A DNA stretch of 64,000 nucleotides from Hallerella sp963652365 (GTDB lineage: Bacteria; Fibrobacterota; Fibrobacteria; Fibrobacterales; Fibrobacteraceae): NCBI GenBank assembly GCA_963652365.1, contig CAVJTH010000004.1:73671-137670 (forward strand). Reading direction: 5' to 3'. Shown in pieces: positions 25,210 to 32,817 of this stretch. A program made the position numbers and the translations under genes. Each line of letters begins with the position of its first letter. Within the stretch, counting starts at the first letter, position 1. The notes under the pieces are model-generated. The model ran no database searches and was not told the DNA's origin. It saw only the letters and a program-made list of their open reading frames with translations.

Positions 25210-26808
25210 CTAGGCGTTTGTCGCCTTCCGGACCGCTTCGATCTTTCGAAGGACCGCTCCGCTATCGAGAGCGCGTTGCGCCATTTCGAACCCTTCCTTG
25301 AGGGACTTCGCCTTGCGGGCCGTGTAGAGCGTAGCGCCGGCGTTCAGGAGGACCGCGTAGCGTATCGTCGGGTTTCCTCTGCCGCTTGCGAGTTCAAGGG
25401 CGATTCGCGCGTTCTCTTCGCCGGTTCCGCCGCGCAGGTCTTCGTCGTTCAGAGCGGGAACGCCGAATTCCGACGGGTCGAGCAGATATTCGTAGGACTG
25501 GTTTTCCTCGTCGATTTCATAGACGTAGGTCAGGACGCTCGGTGAAATCTCGTCAAAGCCGTCCTCGCTCGAAACGACCAGCACATGTCTCGCCCCGAGC
25601 AGCTTTGCCGCTTCCGCCATCGGCTTCAACAGCTCCTTGCCGTAGGCGCCGAGCATCAGGTATTTCGCGTCGGCGGGATTCGTCAGCGGGCCGATCAGGT
25701 TCATGATGGTGCGAATTCCCAGAACCTTCCGGACGGGCGCCGCGAAGCGCATCGCGCTGTGATAGACCTGCGCAAAGAGAAAGACGAAATCGGTCTTTTC
25801 GAGAACTTCCGCCGCCTTTTCGGGCGAAAGGCGAATATTGAATCCCAGCGCCTCGAAAAAGTCCGCAGCCCCGGACTTGCTCGAAACGGCCCGGTTGCCG
25901 TGCTTCGCGACCGGACATCCGCAGCTCGCGCAGACCAGCGCGGAAAAGGAGCTGATGTTGAAGCTCCCCTTGCTGTCGCCACCCGTTCCGACGATTTCCG
26001 CCACGTCGCGCGTCTTGTCGAACGGAAAGGGCGTCTTCTTTCGGCTGAGCACTGCCGCACATCCCGCGATTTCCGACGCGGCCGGTCCCTTGACCGCAAG
26101 AGCCGCGAGAATCGCCGCGGTCTGCCGCTCGTCGAGCATCCCGTCGGTCAGCGTTTCCATGAAAAGATCCGCTTCTTCCTGTTGCAGGTCCTGCCGAAGA
26201 GCGATCTTCTTCAGAATTTCCGCGACGGGAAGCGCTTCGCGCCGGTAATTGAGAAACGCCCGGAAAAAGGCCTCTCCGTCTTTCGCCGCAATCGATTCCG
26301 GGTGAAACTGCACGCCTTCGATATCGAGCGTCCTGTGCCGAATGCCCATGATGTCGCCGTCCTTTGCGCGGGCCGTGATCTCGAAATCGTCCGAAAGCGT
26401 CTGTTCGTCGATGACCAGGCTATGATAGCGCATGAACGTTCCCTTTTTTCCGATGCTTCGGAAAAGCCCGCGTCCGTCAATGTCCATTTCTTCCACGATG
26501 CCGTGCTTGATGAACTTCGCCTGGACAATTTTCGCTCCGAACGCGTATCCGATCGCCTGGTGACCGAGACAGATGCCGAGAATCGGCACCTTGCCGGCGA
26601 AGTGGCGAATCGCCTCGACGGAAACGCCCGCATCTTCGGGACGCCCCGGACCCGGAGAGACGATCAGGTGCGAAGGCGAAAGCCTTTCGATATCCTCGAT
26701 GGAACATTCCTTCGAACGGAGAACCTTGACCGGTTCTGTCGTGATGCTCGTAATCGACTGAAAGACGTTGTATGTAAAAGAATCGTAGTTGTCGATGATG
26801 ACTATCAT
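25210..26808 (-). CDS. trpGD: TrpGD fusion: anthranilate synthase glutaminase + anthranilate phosphoribosyltransferase
   Basis: 532 residues. Residues 1-190 are the TrpG class I glutamine amidotransferase: MIVIIDNYDSFTYNVFQSI, oxyanion/nucleophile block PILGICLGHQAIGYAFG (Cys about 80) and the His-Glu block GVQFHPESIAAKDG. Residues about 200-532 are TrpD: DGMLDERQTAAILAAL, the phosphoribosyl-diphosphate loop EIVGTGGDSKGSFNISSF, KHGNRAVSSKSGAADFFEAL and RTIMNLIGPLTNP. It supplies ammonia to TrpE and then adds phosphoribosyl to anthranilate. Such fusions are known in enterobacteria. ATG 26808 has GAGG 9-12 nt upstream; 20 nt separate it from the trpE stop. No further trp genes follow, so the rest of the pathway must lie elsewhere. 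Confidence 0.93.
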   Translation of the reverse strand: MIVIIDNYDSFTYNVFQSITSITTEPVKVLRSKECSIEDIERLSPSHLIVSPGPGRPEDAGVSVEAIRHFAGKVPILGICLGHQAIGYAFGAKIVQAKFIKHGIVEEMDIDGRGLFRSIGKKGTFMRYHSLVIDEQTLSDDFEITARAKDGDIMGIRHRTLDIEGVQFHPESIAAKDGEAFFRAFLNYRREALPVAEILKKIALRQDLQQEEADLFMETLTDGMLDERQTAAILAALAVKGPAASEIAGCAAVLSRKKTPFPFDKTRDVAEIVGTGGDSKGSFNISSFSALVCASCGCPVAKHGNRAVSSKSGAADFFEALGFNIRLSPEKAAEVLEKTDFVFLFAQVYHSAMRFAAPVRKVLGIRTIMNLIGPLTNPADAKYLMLGAYGKELLKPMAEAAKLLGARHVLVVSSEDGFDEISPSVLTYVYEIDEENQSYEYLLDPSEFGVPALNDEDLRGGTGEENARIALELASGRGNPTIRYAVLLNAGATLYTARKAKSLKEGFEMAQRALDSGAVLRKIEAVRKATNA

Positions 26809-26828
26809 GGATTTATCCTCGATAAGGT

Positions 26829-28232
26829 TTACTTCTTCTTCGCTTCGACGACCTGGACCATCGCGCCGAGCTTTTCGCCGGTCTCTTCCCATTCGCGTTC
26901 CGGATCCGACGCATAGACGATGCCCGCCCCGGCCTGGAGCGTCCAGACGTTTCCCTGTCTGAGCGCGCAGCGAATGGCGATGCAGAAGTCGAGATCCCCG
27001 TCCGCGTCGAGATAGCCGACCGCTCCCGCGTAGAAGTTCCTCTTTTCCCGTTCGAGCGACGAGACGATTTCGATCGCGCTGATCTTGGGCGCTCCGCTGA
27101 CCGTACCCGCCGGAAACGCCGAGCGCAGCACCTGGATGGGCTTCAGATCATGCCGCGTCTTGCCTTCCACTTCGGAAACCAGATGAATGACGTGGCTAAA
27201 AAGTTCACACTCCATGTTGCGCGTGACTTTCACCGTCCCGGGTTCCGAGACGCGACCGAGATCGTTCCGCGCGAGGTCCACGAGCATCAGATGTTCGGCG
27301 CGCTCCTTCGGATCGCTCGAGAGCCTTTCTTTCAGGAATTCGTCTTCCACGTCGTTCTTTCCGCGGCGACACGTACCCGCGATCGGACGAATCGACGAGC
27401 GACCGCCTCGCGAACGCACAAGGCTTTCCGGCGACGATCCGACAAGCTGGTACTTTCCAAAATCGATGTAGAGAAGATAGGGCGAAGGATTCAGCGTGCG
27501 CAGCCTGCGATAGACGTCTAGCGCGGGAATTTCGGATTCTATCTGCAGTCGCCGGGAAGGCACCGCCTGGATGATGTCTCCCGCGACAATCCGCTTCTTC
27601 AGTTCCGTGACGTTGCGTACATATTCGTCATGGCTCTTTTTCAAGTCCGTGATGACCTTGTACGGATAGTCGTCTTCCGGATCTTCCAGGTAGGAAAAGT
27701 CGAGATTCGAGAGCTTCTTGCGGATGTCGCGAATGGCCTTTTCGAGATCGATCGCGTGTTCGTCGTAGTTAAGGCCAAACACGTGGAGCGTTTCCGTAAA
27801 GTGGTCGAACACGATATAGACATGTCCCACGACGAATTCGGCTTCGGGAATCTTCAGCGAATCTTCCTGGCGCGAAAGGCGGATCGTGTCGCAACGCGCG
27901 CAGAACTCGTAGGAAAGAAATCCGATTCCGGATGCGGGCAGGGGAATCTTCGCGGGCTTCTCGTTCTCGGACGCAATGCCTTCCAGCGCATCGAGAATGT
28001 CCTTCGCCGAGCGGCAGGGCTCTCGCTTTCCATCGACGACCACGGCGACGCCTTCGTCGTCTTCGACGACATGGAACGCTTCTTCGAGCATGAGAATGGA
28101 ATAGCGGTTCGCTCCTTCGGAAAAGGATGCCGATTCGAGGATTGCCTTTGCGCCGAGCTTCTTCGCGAGCGAAAAGGGCGTGTAGCGTTCCCCTTCGAGG
28201 GCGAGATAGACGCTGTCTGTTCTTTTGGTCAT
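26829..28232 (-). CDS. trpE: Anthranilate synthase component I
   Basis: 467 residues of the chorismate-utilising enzyme family; makes anthranilate from chorismate with ammonia from TrpG. Motifs: IQAVPSRRLQIESEIP, PSPYLLYIDFGKYQLVGSSP, RPIAGTCRRG, AEHLMLVDLARNDLGRV, FPAGTVSGAPKISAIEIV and YAGAVGYLDADGDLDFCIAIR, all in the C-terminal chorismate-binding half. The N-terminal half has the MLEEAF-type feedback-site region, diverged. ATG 28232 lies about 30 nt after the attenuator T-run and follows a purine-rich AAGGAAAAAA. Order trpE-trpGD behind a leader peptide and terminator indicates regulation by tryptophan supply. Confidence 0.93.
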   Translation of the reverse strand: MTKRTDSVYLALEGERYTPFSLAKKLGAKAILESASFSEGANRYSILMLEEAFHVVEDDEGVAVVVDGKREPCRSAKDILDALEGIASENEKPAKIPLPASGIGFLSYEFCARCDTIRLSRQEDSLKIPEAEFVVGHVYIVFDHFTETLHVFGLNYDEHAIDLEKAIRDIRKKLSNLDFSYLEDPEDDYPYKVITDLKKSHDEYVRNVTELKKRIVAGDIIQAVPSRRLQIESEIPALDVYRRLRTLNPSPYLLYIDFGKYQLVGSSPESLVRSRGGRSSIRPIAGTCRRGKNDVEDEFLKERLSSDPKERAEHLMLVDLARNDLGRVSEPGTVKVTRNMECELFSHVIHLVSEVEGKTRHDLKPIQVLRSAFPAGTVSGAPKISAIEIVSSLEREKRNFYAGAVGYLDADGDLDFCIAIRCALRQGNVWTLQAGAGIVYASDPEREWEETGEKLGAMVQVVEAKKK

Positions 28233-28261
28233 TTTTTTTCCTTGGTTCGTTTTTCAAGCAC

Positions 28262-28288
28262 AAAAAAAGGCTCCGATAAGACGGAGCC
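28262..28288 (-). promoter_or_regulatory. trp attenuator (terminator in trpE leader)
   Basis: On the minus strand GGCTCCG-TCTTAT-CGGAGCC is followed by TTTTTTT, between the leader peptide stop and trpE. An alternative pairing exists: GATAGCGGAG (28329-28338, inside the leader reading frame) can pair with CTCCGTCTTATC of the terminator with a small bulge, which would act as an antiterminator. Confidence 0.8.
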
Positions 28289-28316
28289 GCTTGCCATGCA
28301 CGATTTTCACAAAAGG

Positions 28317-28385
28317 CTAGAACGCGAACTCCGCTATCGAAGTGCACCACCACCAGTTGTTCATCATCATGCGTGCGTGTTTCAT
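28317..28385 (-). CDS. trpL: trp operon leader peptide with three consecutive Trp codons
   Basis: 22 codons plus TAG, beginning MKHARMMMNNWWWC. Codons 11-13 are TGG TGG TGG (28347-28355), followed by nine residues and the stop 29 nt before the terminator stem. Three Trp in a 22-residue peptide, immediately before an intrinsic terminator and trpE, is the layout of ribosome-mediated attenuation: low charged tRNA-Trp stalls the ribosome and would let the antiterminator form. A TATTTTCTTG element (28392-28401) ends 6 nt before its ATG, so the message may begin almost at the peptide start. Too short for automated gene calls. The initiation site has only a weak GGCGG before it. Confidence 0.85.
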   Translation of the reverse strand: MKHARMMMNNWWWCTSIAEFAF

Positions 28386-28463
28386 ATCCGCCAAGAAAAT
28401 AAAAAAGCCCGTGAAAGATGGCAATGGAAATTCCGAAAAATATTTTCGGGATTTGTCGAATTT

Positions 28464-28494
28464 TTGACAATTTTGCAATTTAGAATGATATATT
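28464..28494 (+). promoter_or_regulatory. Candidate promoter of the kinase gene
   Basis: TTGACA (28464-28469) and TATATT (28489-28494), spacing 19 nt, or GATATA with 17 nt, ahead of the ATG at 28520. It diverges from the trp leader. Confidence 0.4.
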
Positions 28495-28519
28495 GTGGAA
28501 AAACATCCGAGGAAGCCCT

Positions 28520-29539
28520 ATGAATTCCAGCCTACCGCAAGTTTCTCCCAACATCCAGACCGTCCTTGACGCCAAAGGCTTTACCGAAGCCGCTACGTGG
28601 AAGCTTGCCGGTTCCGCGGGTTCGCTTCGCAAGTATTACCGGATTTCCGAAAACGGAAAGACCGCGATTCTCCAGACGAACGTTTCCGCCGACGATGACT
28701 TCAGGCACTTTGCCTCGTATGGAAAGTCCTTTTCCGCCTTCGGGCTCCCGACACCGGAAATCTGGGCCGTCGATGAGGTCTTCGCCCAGATTCTCATGCA
28801 GGACATGGGAGAAAGCACGCTGCTTTCGCTTGTACGAAATGGCGAGGAACCGAACCCCGGGAACATCCGGATACTTTATCCCGCAACGATCGAAGCGCTG
28901 CTCAAGTGGCAAGGGGAAAGTCCCAAGTTCTTTCTTTCGCGCCCGGATATCGCGGCGAGACGTTTCGACTACGCGGCGCTCAAGTGGGAAACCGACTATT
29001 TTCGCGCCAACTACCTGGAACGGAGACAAGGACTTTCCGAATTGCCGCGAGCCGTGGAAAACTTCTTTTCGACGCTCGCCTGCATGGTCGATACGCATCC
29101 GAAAGTCCTGATGCATCGGGATTTCCAGTCGCAAAACGTCATGGTGCGGTCGAATTCGGAAATCGGATTCGTCGATTTCCAGGGCGCGCGCCGCGGATCC
29201 ATGTTCTACGATATCGCGTCGCTCCTGTGGGATCCCTATGTCCAGCTTTCCGAAGACCTGGTCGCGGACTTCTTCGACGAATGGTATCAGGCGTATCCGC
29301 TGTGCGCCCAGTCCTTTATCCGCGAAGAAGCCTGGACGCTCTTCTTGCAGGCAAGCCTCCAGCGCCTGATGCAGGCTCTCGGCGCGTATTGCTTCCTGAG
29401 CGCGGAAAAAGGGATTCTCGACTTCGAAAAGTACATTCTCCCCGGAAAGAGGCAGCTTTCGCGCGTTCTGGAACTTTACGAAACGCTGAGCCCTTCGCGC
29501 CACGAAGCGATTCGCTTTCTCAGGGATTCGCTAGAGTAG
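28520..29539 (+). CDS. Aminoglycoside-phosphotransferase-fold kinase (AmgK-like sugar kinase candidate)
   Basis: 339 residues of the APH/choline-kinase fold (Pfam PF01636). Catalytic loop VLMHRDFQSQNVMVRS (Asp about residue 200) and the metal-binding Asp block IGFVDFQGARRGSMFYDIASLL are intact, and the N-lobe has KYYRISENGKTAILQTN. The sequence around the catalytic loop is like AmgK-type N-acetylmuramate/N-acetylglucosamine kinases of cell-wall recycling rather than drug-resistance enzymes, so sugar phosphorylation is the likelier role. ATG 28520 is preceded by GAGGAAG; an upstream TTG (28493) in frame is inside the promoter. The MurU-type partner is not adjacent. The stop overlaps the convergent epimerase gene by 20 bp. 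Confidence 0.75.
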   Translation: MNSSLPQVSPNIQTVLDAKGFTEAATWKLAGSAGSLRKYYRISENGKTAILQTNVSADDDFRHFASYGKSFSAFGLPTPEIWAVDEVFAQILMQDMGESTLLSLVRNGEEPNPGNIRILYPATIEALLKWQGESPKFFLSRPDIAARRFDYAALKWETDYFRANYLERRQGLSELPRAVENFFSTLACMVDTHPKVLMHRDFQSQNVMVRSNSEIGFVDFQGARRGSMFYDIASLLWDPYVQLSEDLVADFFDEWYQAYPLCAQSFIREEAWTLFLQASLQRLMQALGAYCFLSAEKGILDFEKYILPGKRQLSRVLELYETLSPSRHEAIRFLRDSLE

Positions 29540-30449
29540 TTTCCAACTGCCACCGGATATGCCGTTCCATTTCGGCGTGGGCGTCGAAATGGAGGTCGAA
29601 CGCTTCCGCAATCTTTTCGACGGAAAACAGCATCGGCTTTTCCGACCAGCCGAGATCCTGTTCCTCGATTTTCGCGGCGCTCTTCTTGCCTGTCAACGCT
29701 TCATAGACTTCGAGCATCCTTTCGGCGATGCCCTTCCACGAAATCCAGCTCTTGCCGAGCCCCAGGAAGATTTCCTCGTTGAAATCGCTGTCGAGCAGCC
29801 TGTGAAAGAGCTTTGCCTGGGAAGCCGCGTCGATAAACTGCGTCCCGTCGTTCCGTATCAGATGGATGACGCTTCCTCGCACAATGGCCTGCGCGATCTG
29901 CGCAAAACGCCTGTCCGGCTGGGAAACACCATCGTGCGCACCGAACGCGGGGCCTCCGAACGTGTATCCCGGACGGATGATGTTTCGCTTCATCGCGGTT
30001 CCGCGAAATCCCAGCACGTAGGCTTCGCCGGCGGCTTTTGTCGCCCCGTAGAGGTCAATGGGAAGATTCGCGACGTTCTCGTTCATCAACGGGCGAAACT
30101 TTCCCATCGCCGCCGTACTCGATGTGTAGATGAACTTCTTGCATCCGGCCTTTGCCGCGGCCTGCAAGACGAGGACGGTCACCCGGGTGTCGTTTTCGAG
30201 CATCGAAAGGGGAGTTTCGCCCCAGCCAAAGGCGATATGGATGCAGGCTTCGCAACGTTCAAGGCCTCGCGCGATGGTCGCCGCGTCGTAGATGGTGCCT
30301 TCGAGAAGCGTTACGTCCGGATGGTTCGAAAGGTAGGGAATCTTGTCGGGATGCCTGGAGAGAATCGTGAGCCGGTGCCCGTTTTCCAAAAGTTCGCGCG
30401 CCACGTAGTGCCCGATAAAGCCCGTTCCGCCCGTGATGAAAACCTGCAT
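29520..30449 (-). CDS. NAD(P)-dependent epimerase/dehydratase (extended SDR)
   Basis: 309 residues. The N-terminus MQVFITGGTGFIGHYVAREL carries the TGxxGxxG nucleotide-binding motif, CIHIAFGWGETP and FIYTSSTAAMGK give the Ser, and LYGATKAAGEAYV the Tyr-x-x-x-Lys catalytic pair. It belongs to the NAD-dependent epimerase family acting on nucleotide sugars or similar substrates; the exact substrate cannot be read. It ends 20 bp inside the end of the convergent kinase gene and is the last of a minus-strand group with a flippase-like protein and a glycosyltransferase, separated from them by 94 bp. Confidence 0.85.
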   Translation of the reverse strand: MQVFITGGTGFIGHYVARELLENGHRLTILSRHPDKIPYLSNHPDVTLLEGTIYDAATIARGLERCEACIHIAFGWGETPLSMLENDTRVTVLVLQAAAKAGCKKFIYTSSTAAMGKFRPLMNENVANLPIDLYGATKAAGEAYVLGFRGTAMKRNIIRPGYTFGGPAFGAHDGVSQPDRRFAQIAQAIVRGSVIHLIRNDGTQFIDAASQAKLFHRLLDSDFNEEIFLGLGKSWISWKGIAERMLEVYEALTGKKSAAKIEEQDLGWSEKPMLFSVEKIAEAFDLHFDAHAEMERHIRWQLETTLANP

Positions 30450-30543
30450 ATTCCGAATCCTCGCGTTAAGGGTTGCCCTTTCAAACTACAATTCTTTTCG
30501 AAAAGGCGTTCGTCCGGAATTTGTAAATCTTTGGAGACCGGGA

Positions 30544-31476
30544 TTAGGTAATTCGCTTTTGGAACGCAAGGACAACAGCGCCCTGAATCGCTTGAAACAG
30601 GATCAGTACATATCCCAGCAGGTGCCCGGCAAGGACCTTGTCGGCGGGAATTCCGACGATTCCCGTATAGAGACTGATCGTGACCCATTCCCTGACGCCG
30701 ATTCCGTTCAACGAAATCGGCAGCATGGTGACGATAACCGTAATGGCCGTAAAGACGATGACCAGCCTAAAATCCAGGGAAATGCCGACAGATCTCAGGT
30801 AGCCATACGACGTGGCAAAGACAAGCAGCTGGAGCCACAGGGAATCCAGGAAGGAAAGAAAGAACTGTTTCTTGTGATTTCGATAGACAAGCAGGGAAGC
30901 CTGCAATTTTGGAACGAAGCTCAAGTGCCGAGACAGAAAATTCAGAAAGCCGATCTTGTCGGAAAACAGGCAAAGGACAAAGACGGCTGCGGACAAAGAC
31001 AGGGCGACAAGCATTCCGATGGCATAGGAGCCCGACATCGAGTAATGTACATAGACCCAGGGGAGCGAAACGAAAAACAGGAGAAACAGCATCAGCAGTC
31101 CCTGGATGCGCGAAATCAAGATGGCGGCAACGGAGTTCGATGTCTGCCGAAAGCGCTTTCCGAAGGTCAGGGTCTTGACAATGTCGCCGCCAAAGCCTCC
31201 CGGCAGAAAGGCGGTGAAAAAATATCCGATGGCCACATAGGCGTAAAAAGTCCGAAAGGGAATCTTCTTTCCGGCATCAAGAAGAAGTCCCCGCCATCGG
31301 TTTGCCTGGATTAGCATGGAAACGAGCGTAAACAGGAGGAGCAGCAAGAGCCACGAGAGCGTCTCGGATGTCCAGTTCCTTTCGATTTCTTCCAGCGGAA
31401 TCCTGTAGAAGACGAAAAGGATTCCCGAGAGGCTTACCAGGAGCTTGAGAAAAAATACGAGCCACTTCTTTTTCAT
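30544..31476 (-). CDS. Flippase-like/LPG-synthase-TM-type integral membrane protein (UPF0104)
   Basis: 310 residues with about eight hydrophobic segments. The conserved blocks ANRWRGLLLDAG, GYFFTAFLPGGFGGDIVKTLTFG, AAILISRIQGLLMLFLL and MLPISLNGIGVREWVTISLY are those of Pfam PF03706, the membrane domain of lysyl-phosphatidylglycerol synthases also found alone as putative glycolipid transport or synthesis proteins. No C-terminal synthetase domain is present. Its ATG 31476 overlaps the glycosyltransferase stop by 4 nt, so it is coupled to that gene, which suggests a role in moving or making a glycolipid. Confidence 0.85.
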   Translation of the reverse strand: MKKKWLVFFLKLLVSLSGILFVFYRIPLEEIERNWTSETLSWLLLLLLFTLVSMLIQANRWRGLLLDAGKKIPFRTFYAYVAIGYFFTAFLPGGFGGDIVKTLTFGKRFRQTSNSVAAILISRIQGLLMLFLLFFVSLPWVYVHYSMSGSYAIGMLVALSLSAAVFVLCLFSDKIGFLNFLSRHLSFVPKLQASLLVYRNHKKQFFLSFLDSLWLQLLVFATSYGYLRSVGISLDFRLVIVFTAITVIVTMLPISLNGIGVREWVTISLYTGIVGIPADKVLAGHLLGYVLILFQAIQGAVVLAFQKRIT

Positions 31477-32552
31477 CGGTCATGCGCAAGGACTTGCCGC
31501 GCGACAAGCTGGATGGCGTCGCTGGATCGGTCCCAAGTAAAACGTGAAGCCCACGATAGATACTCGTCGGTCTTTCTTTCCTCCGCCAAGGCCTTCGAAA
31601 TGACGCGCGCCATGTCGTCCGGGTCGGTAGGATGAAAATAGCGGGCGAGACTTCCCCCGACTTCCGGCAAGGATGACGTATCGGAGCAGGCGACAGGCGT
31701 TCCGCAGGCGAAAGCTTCCAGGACGGGAAGCCCGAATCCTTCATAGAGCGACGGCAAGACAAAAAGATGCGCGACGTTGTAAAGGCTCACCAGGTCTTCC
31801 TGGGAGACGATTCCCGCATGGACGATCAGGTCGGAAATCCCCAAATCCCTGTCGTTCATAGCCTCCGTTCGACCGTCAAAGGCCTTTCCCACGAGAATCA
31901 GACGGCAATTTTCGCGTTCCGACATTTTCGAAAGCGCTTCCAGGAGCGTCGAGAGGTTCTTGTGGGGGAGCAGGTTTCCGACATAGAGCAGGAGCTTCTT
32001 GTCTCGCGGAATCGAAAACTTGTCATAGACGTAATCGACAGACTCTTTCGGCTTCTTGACAAATTCCCTGCCGACTCCCAGGGGAGCGACCGTAATCTTG
32101 TCGGCTTTCGTATGGAAAAACCGCATGATGTCGCGTTTTGTGCTTTCGGAATCCGTCAAGATGTGGTCGGCTTTCTTGCAGGCAATCCAGAAGATGAACT
32201 TGAAGTACCAGCCCACGAGGCGATTGGGGAGAAACTGGGGGTATATCAGATGAGTCAAGTCGTGAATCGTCACGATGAGCTTTCCACGGTAAAGCAGCGG
32301 AATGTTGCAGTGGGGAACATGCAAGACATCCGGTTTCCGTTTTCGCAAGGAACGGTAGGGAAACGCCAGCTGTTCCTTGTAGCCGTAGATCGAACAGTCG
32401 AACGGCAAGAATTCGACACCGCTTTTTTCGCGAAGAGAGAGATTTTCCCGCTTGCCCAGAACGATGGAATAGTTTCCACGCGACAACCATTCCCGAATGC
32501 ACGTGCCGATTCCGGAACGGTCGATCATTCGCGCGTCGATAGCCAGTTTCAT
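31473..32552 (-). CDS. Glycosyltransferase family 4/1
   Basis: 359 residues from ATG 32552 (MKLAIDARMIDRSGIGTCI), the usual GT4 N-terminus. Motifs: LHVPHCNIPLLYRGKLIVTIHD, ILTDSESTKRDI, LLLYVGNLLPHKNLSTLLEA and the nucleotide-sugar Glu-x7-Glu block YEGFGLPVLEAFACGTPVAC. Transfers a sugar from an NDP donor to a glycan or lipid in the cytoplasm. In the same frame an ATG at 32633 adds 27 residues and the frame stays open to a TGA at 32712-32714, giving protein-like sequence, so the true start is uncertain (see the next feature). Ends with a 4-nt overlap to the flippase-like gene. Confidence 0.85.
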   Translation of the reverse strand: MKLAIDARMIDRSGIGTCIREWLSRGNYSIVLGKRENLSLREKSGVEFLPFDCSIYGYKEQLAFPYRSLRKRKPDVLHVPHCNIPLLYRGKLIVTIHDLTHLIYPQFLPNRLVGWYFKFIFWIACKKADHILTDSESTKRDIMRFFHTKADKITVAPLGVGREFVKKPKESVDYVYDKFSIPRDKKLLLYVGNLLPHKNLSTLLEALSKMSERENCRLILVGKAFDGRTEAMNDRDLGISDLIVHAGIVSQEDLVSLYNVAHLFVLPSLYEGFGLPVLEAFACGTPVACSDTSSLPEVGGSLARYFHPTDPDDMARVISKALAEERKTDEYLSWASRFTWDRSSDAIQLVARQVLAHDR

Positions 32553-32715
32553 AAAATCAGATTTTTCCTTCGCCAAAGGCTTCGTACCGTTTTCGACAAT
32601 GCGGAGTAGCTGCTCCTTGTTGAATTTTCGCATTCCGGCAAAGGATGTGCCGCCTACGTCTTGCGAGATTCGAAATGTCTTGGCACGCGATGTCGGTAAT
32701 CCGTTCTGTTTTCAT
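32553..32715 (-). other. Coding-like 5' extension of the glycosyltransferase, out of frame with the promoter-proximal ATG
   Basis: Minus-strand TATCTTTATTTG lies about 5 nt before ATG 32715, but that ATG opens a 52-codon frame of odd composition (several Arg in a row) ending in TGA 7 nt before ATG 32552. The +1 frame, fused in frame to the glycosyltransferase, looks more protein-like (GLPTSRAKTFRISQDVGGTS, KFNKEQLLRIVENG). Removing one A from the AAAA after ATG 32715 would join the two. Either a translated uORF coupled to the glycosyltransferase, or a frameshifted N-terminus. Confidence 0.4.
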
Positions 32716-32762
32716 TGTTTCAAATAAAGATAGATATTTTCAGGCAATCGCATGCAAAGACG

Positions 32763-32791
32763 AAAAGCCTCGGCGGTCAGCCGAGGCTTTT
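32763..32791 (-). terminator. Terminator downstream of valS
   Basis: AAAAGCCTCGGC, loop GGTCA, GCCGAGGCTTTT: perfect 12-bp stem with T-runs on both strands, 27 bp past the valS stop. Confidence 0.9.
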
Positions 32792-32817
32792 GAATCGGAA
32801 AGCGTCTAGGCGATGAA

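Noticed and set aside
25585..26916. 443-codon frame opposite trpGD
   Set aside because: Antisense shadow; Arg-rich composition without motifs, while trpGD shows all catalytic motifs.
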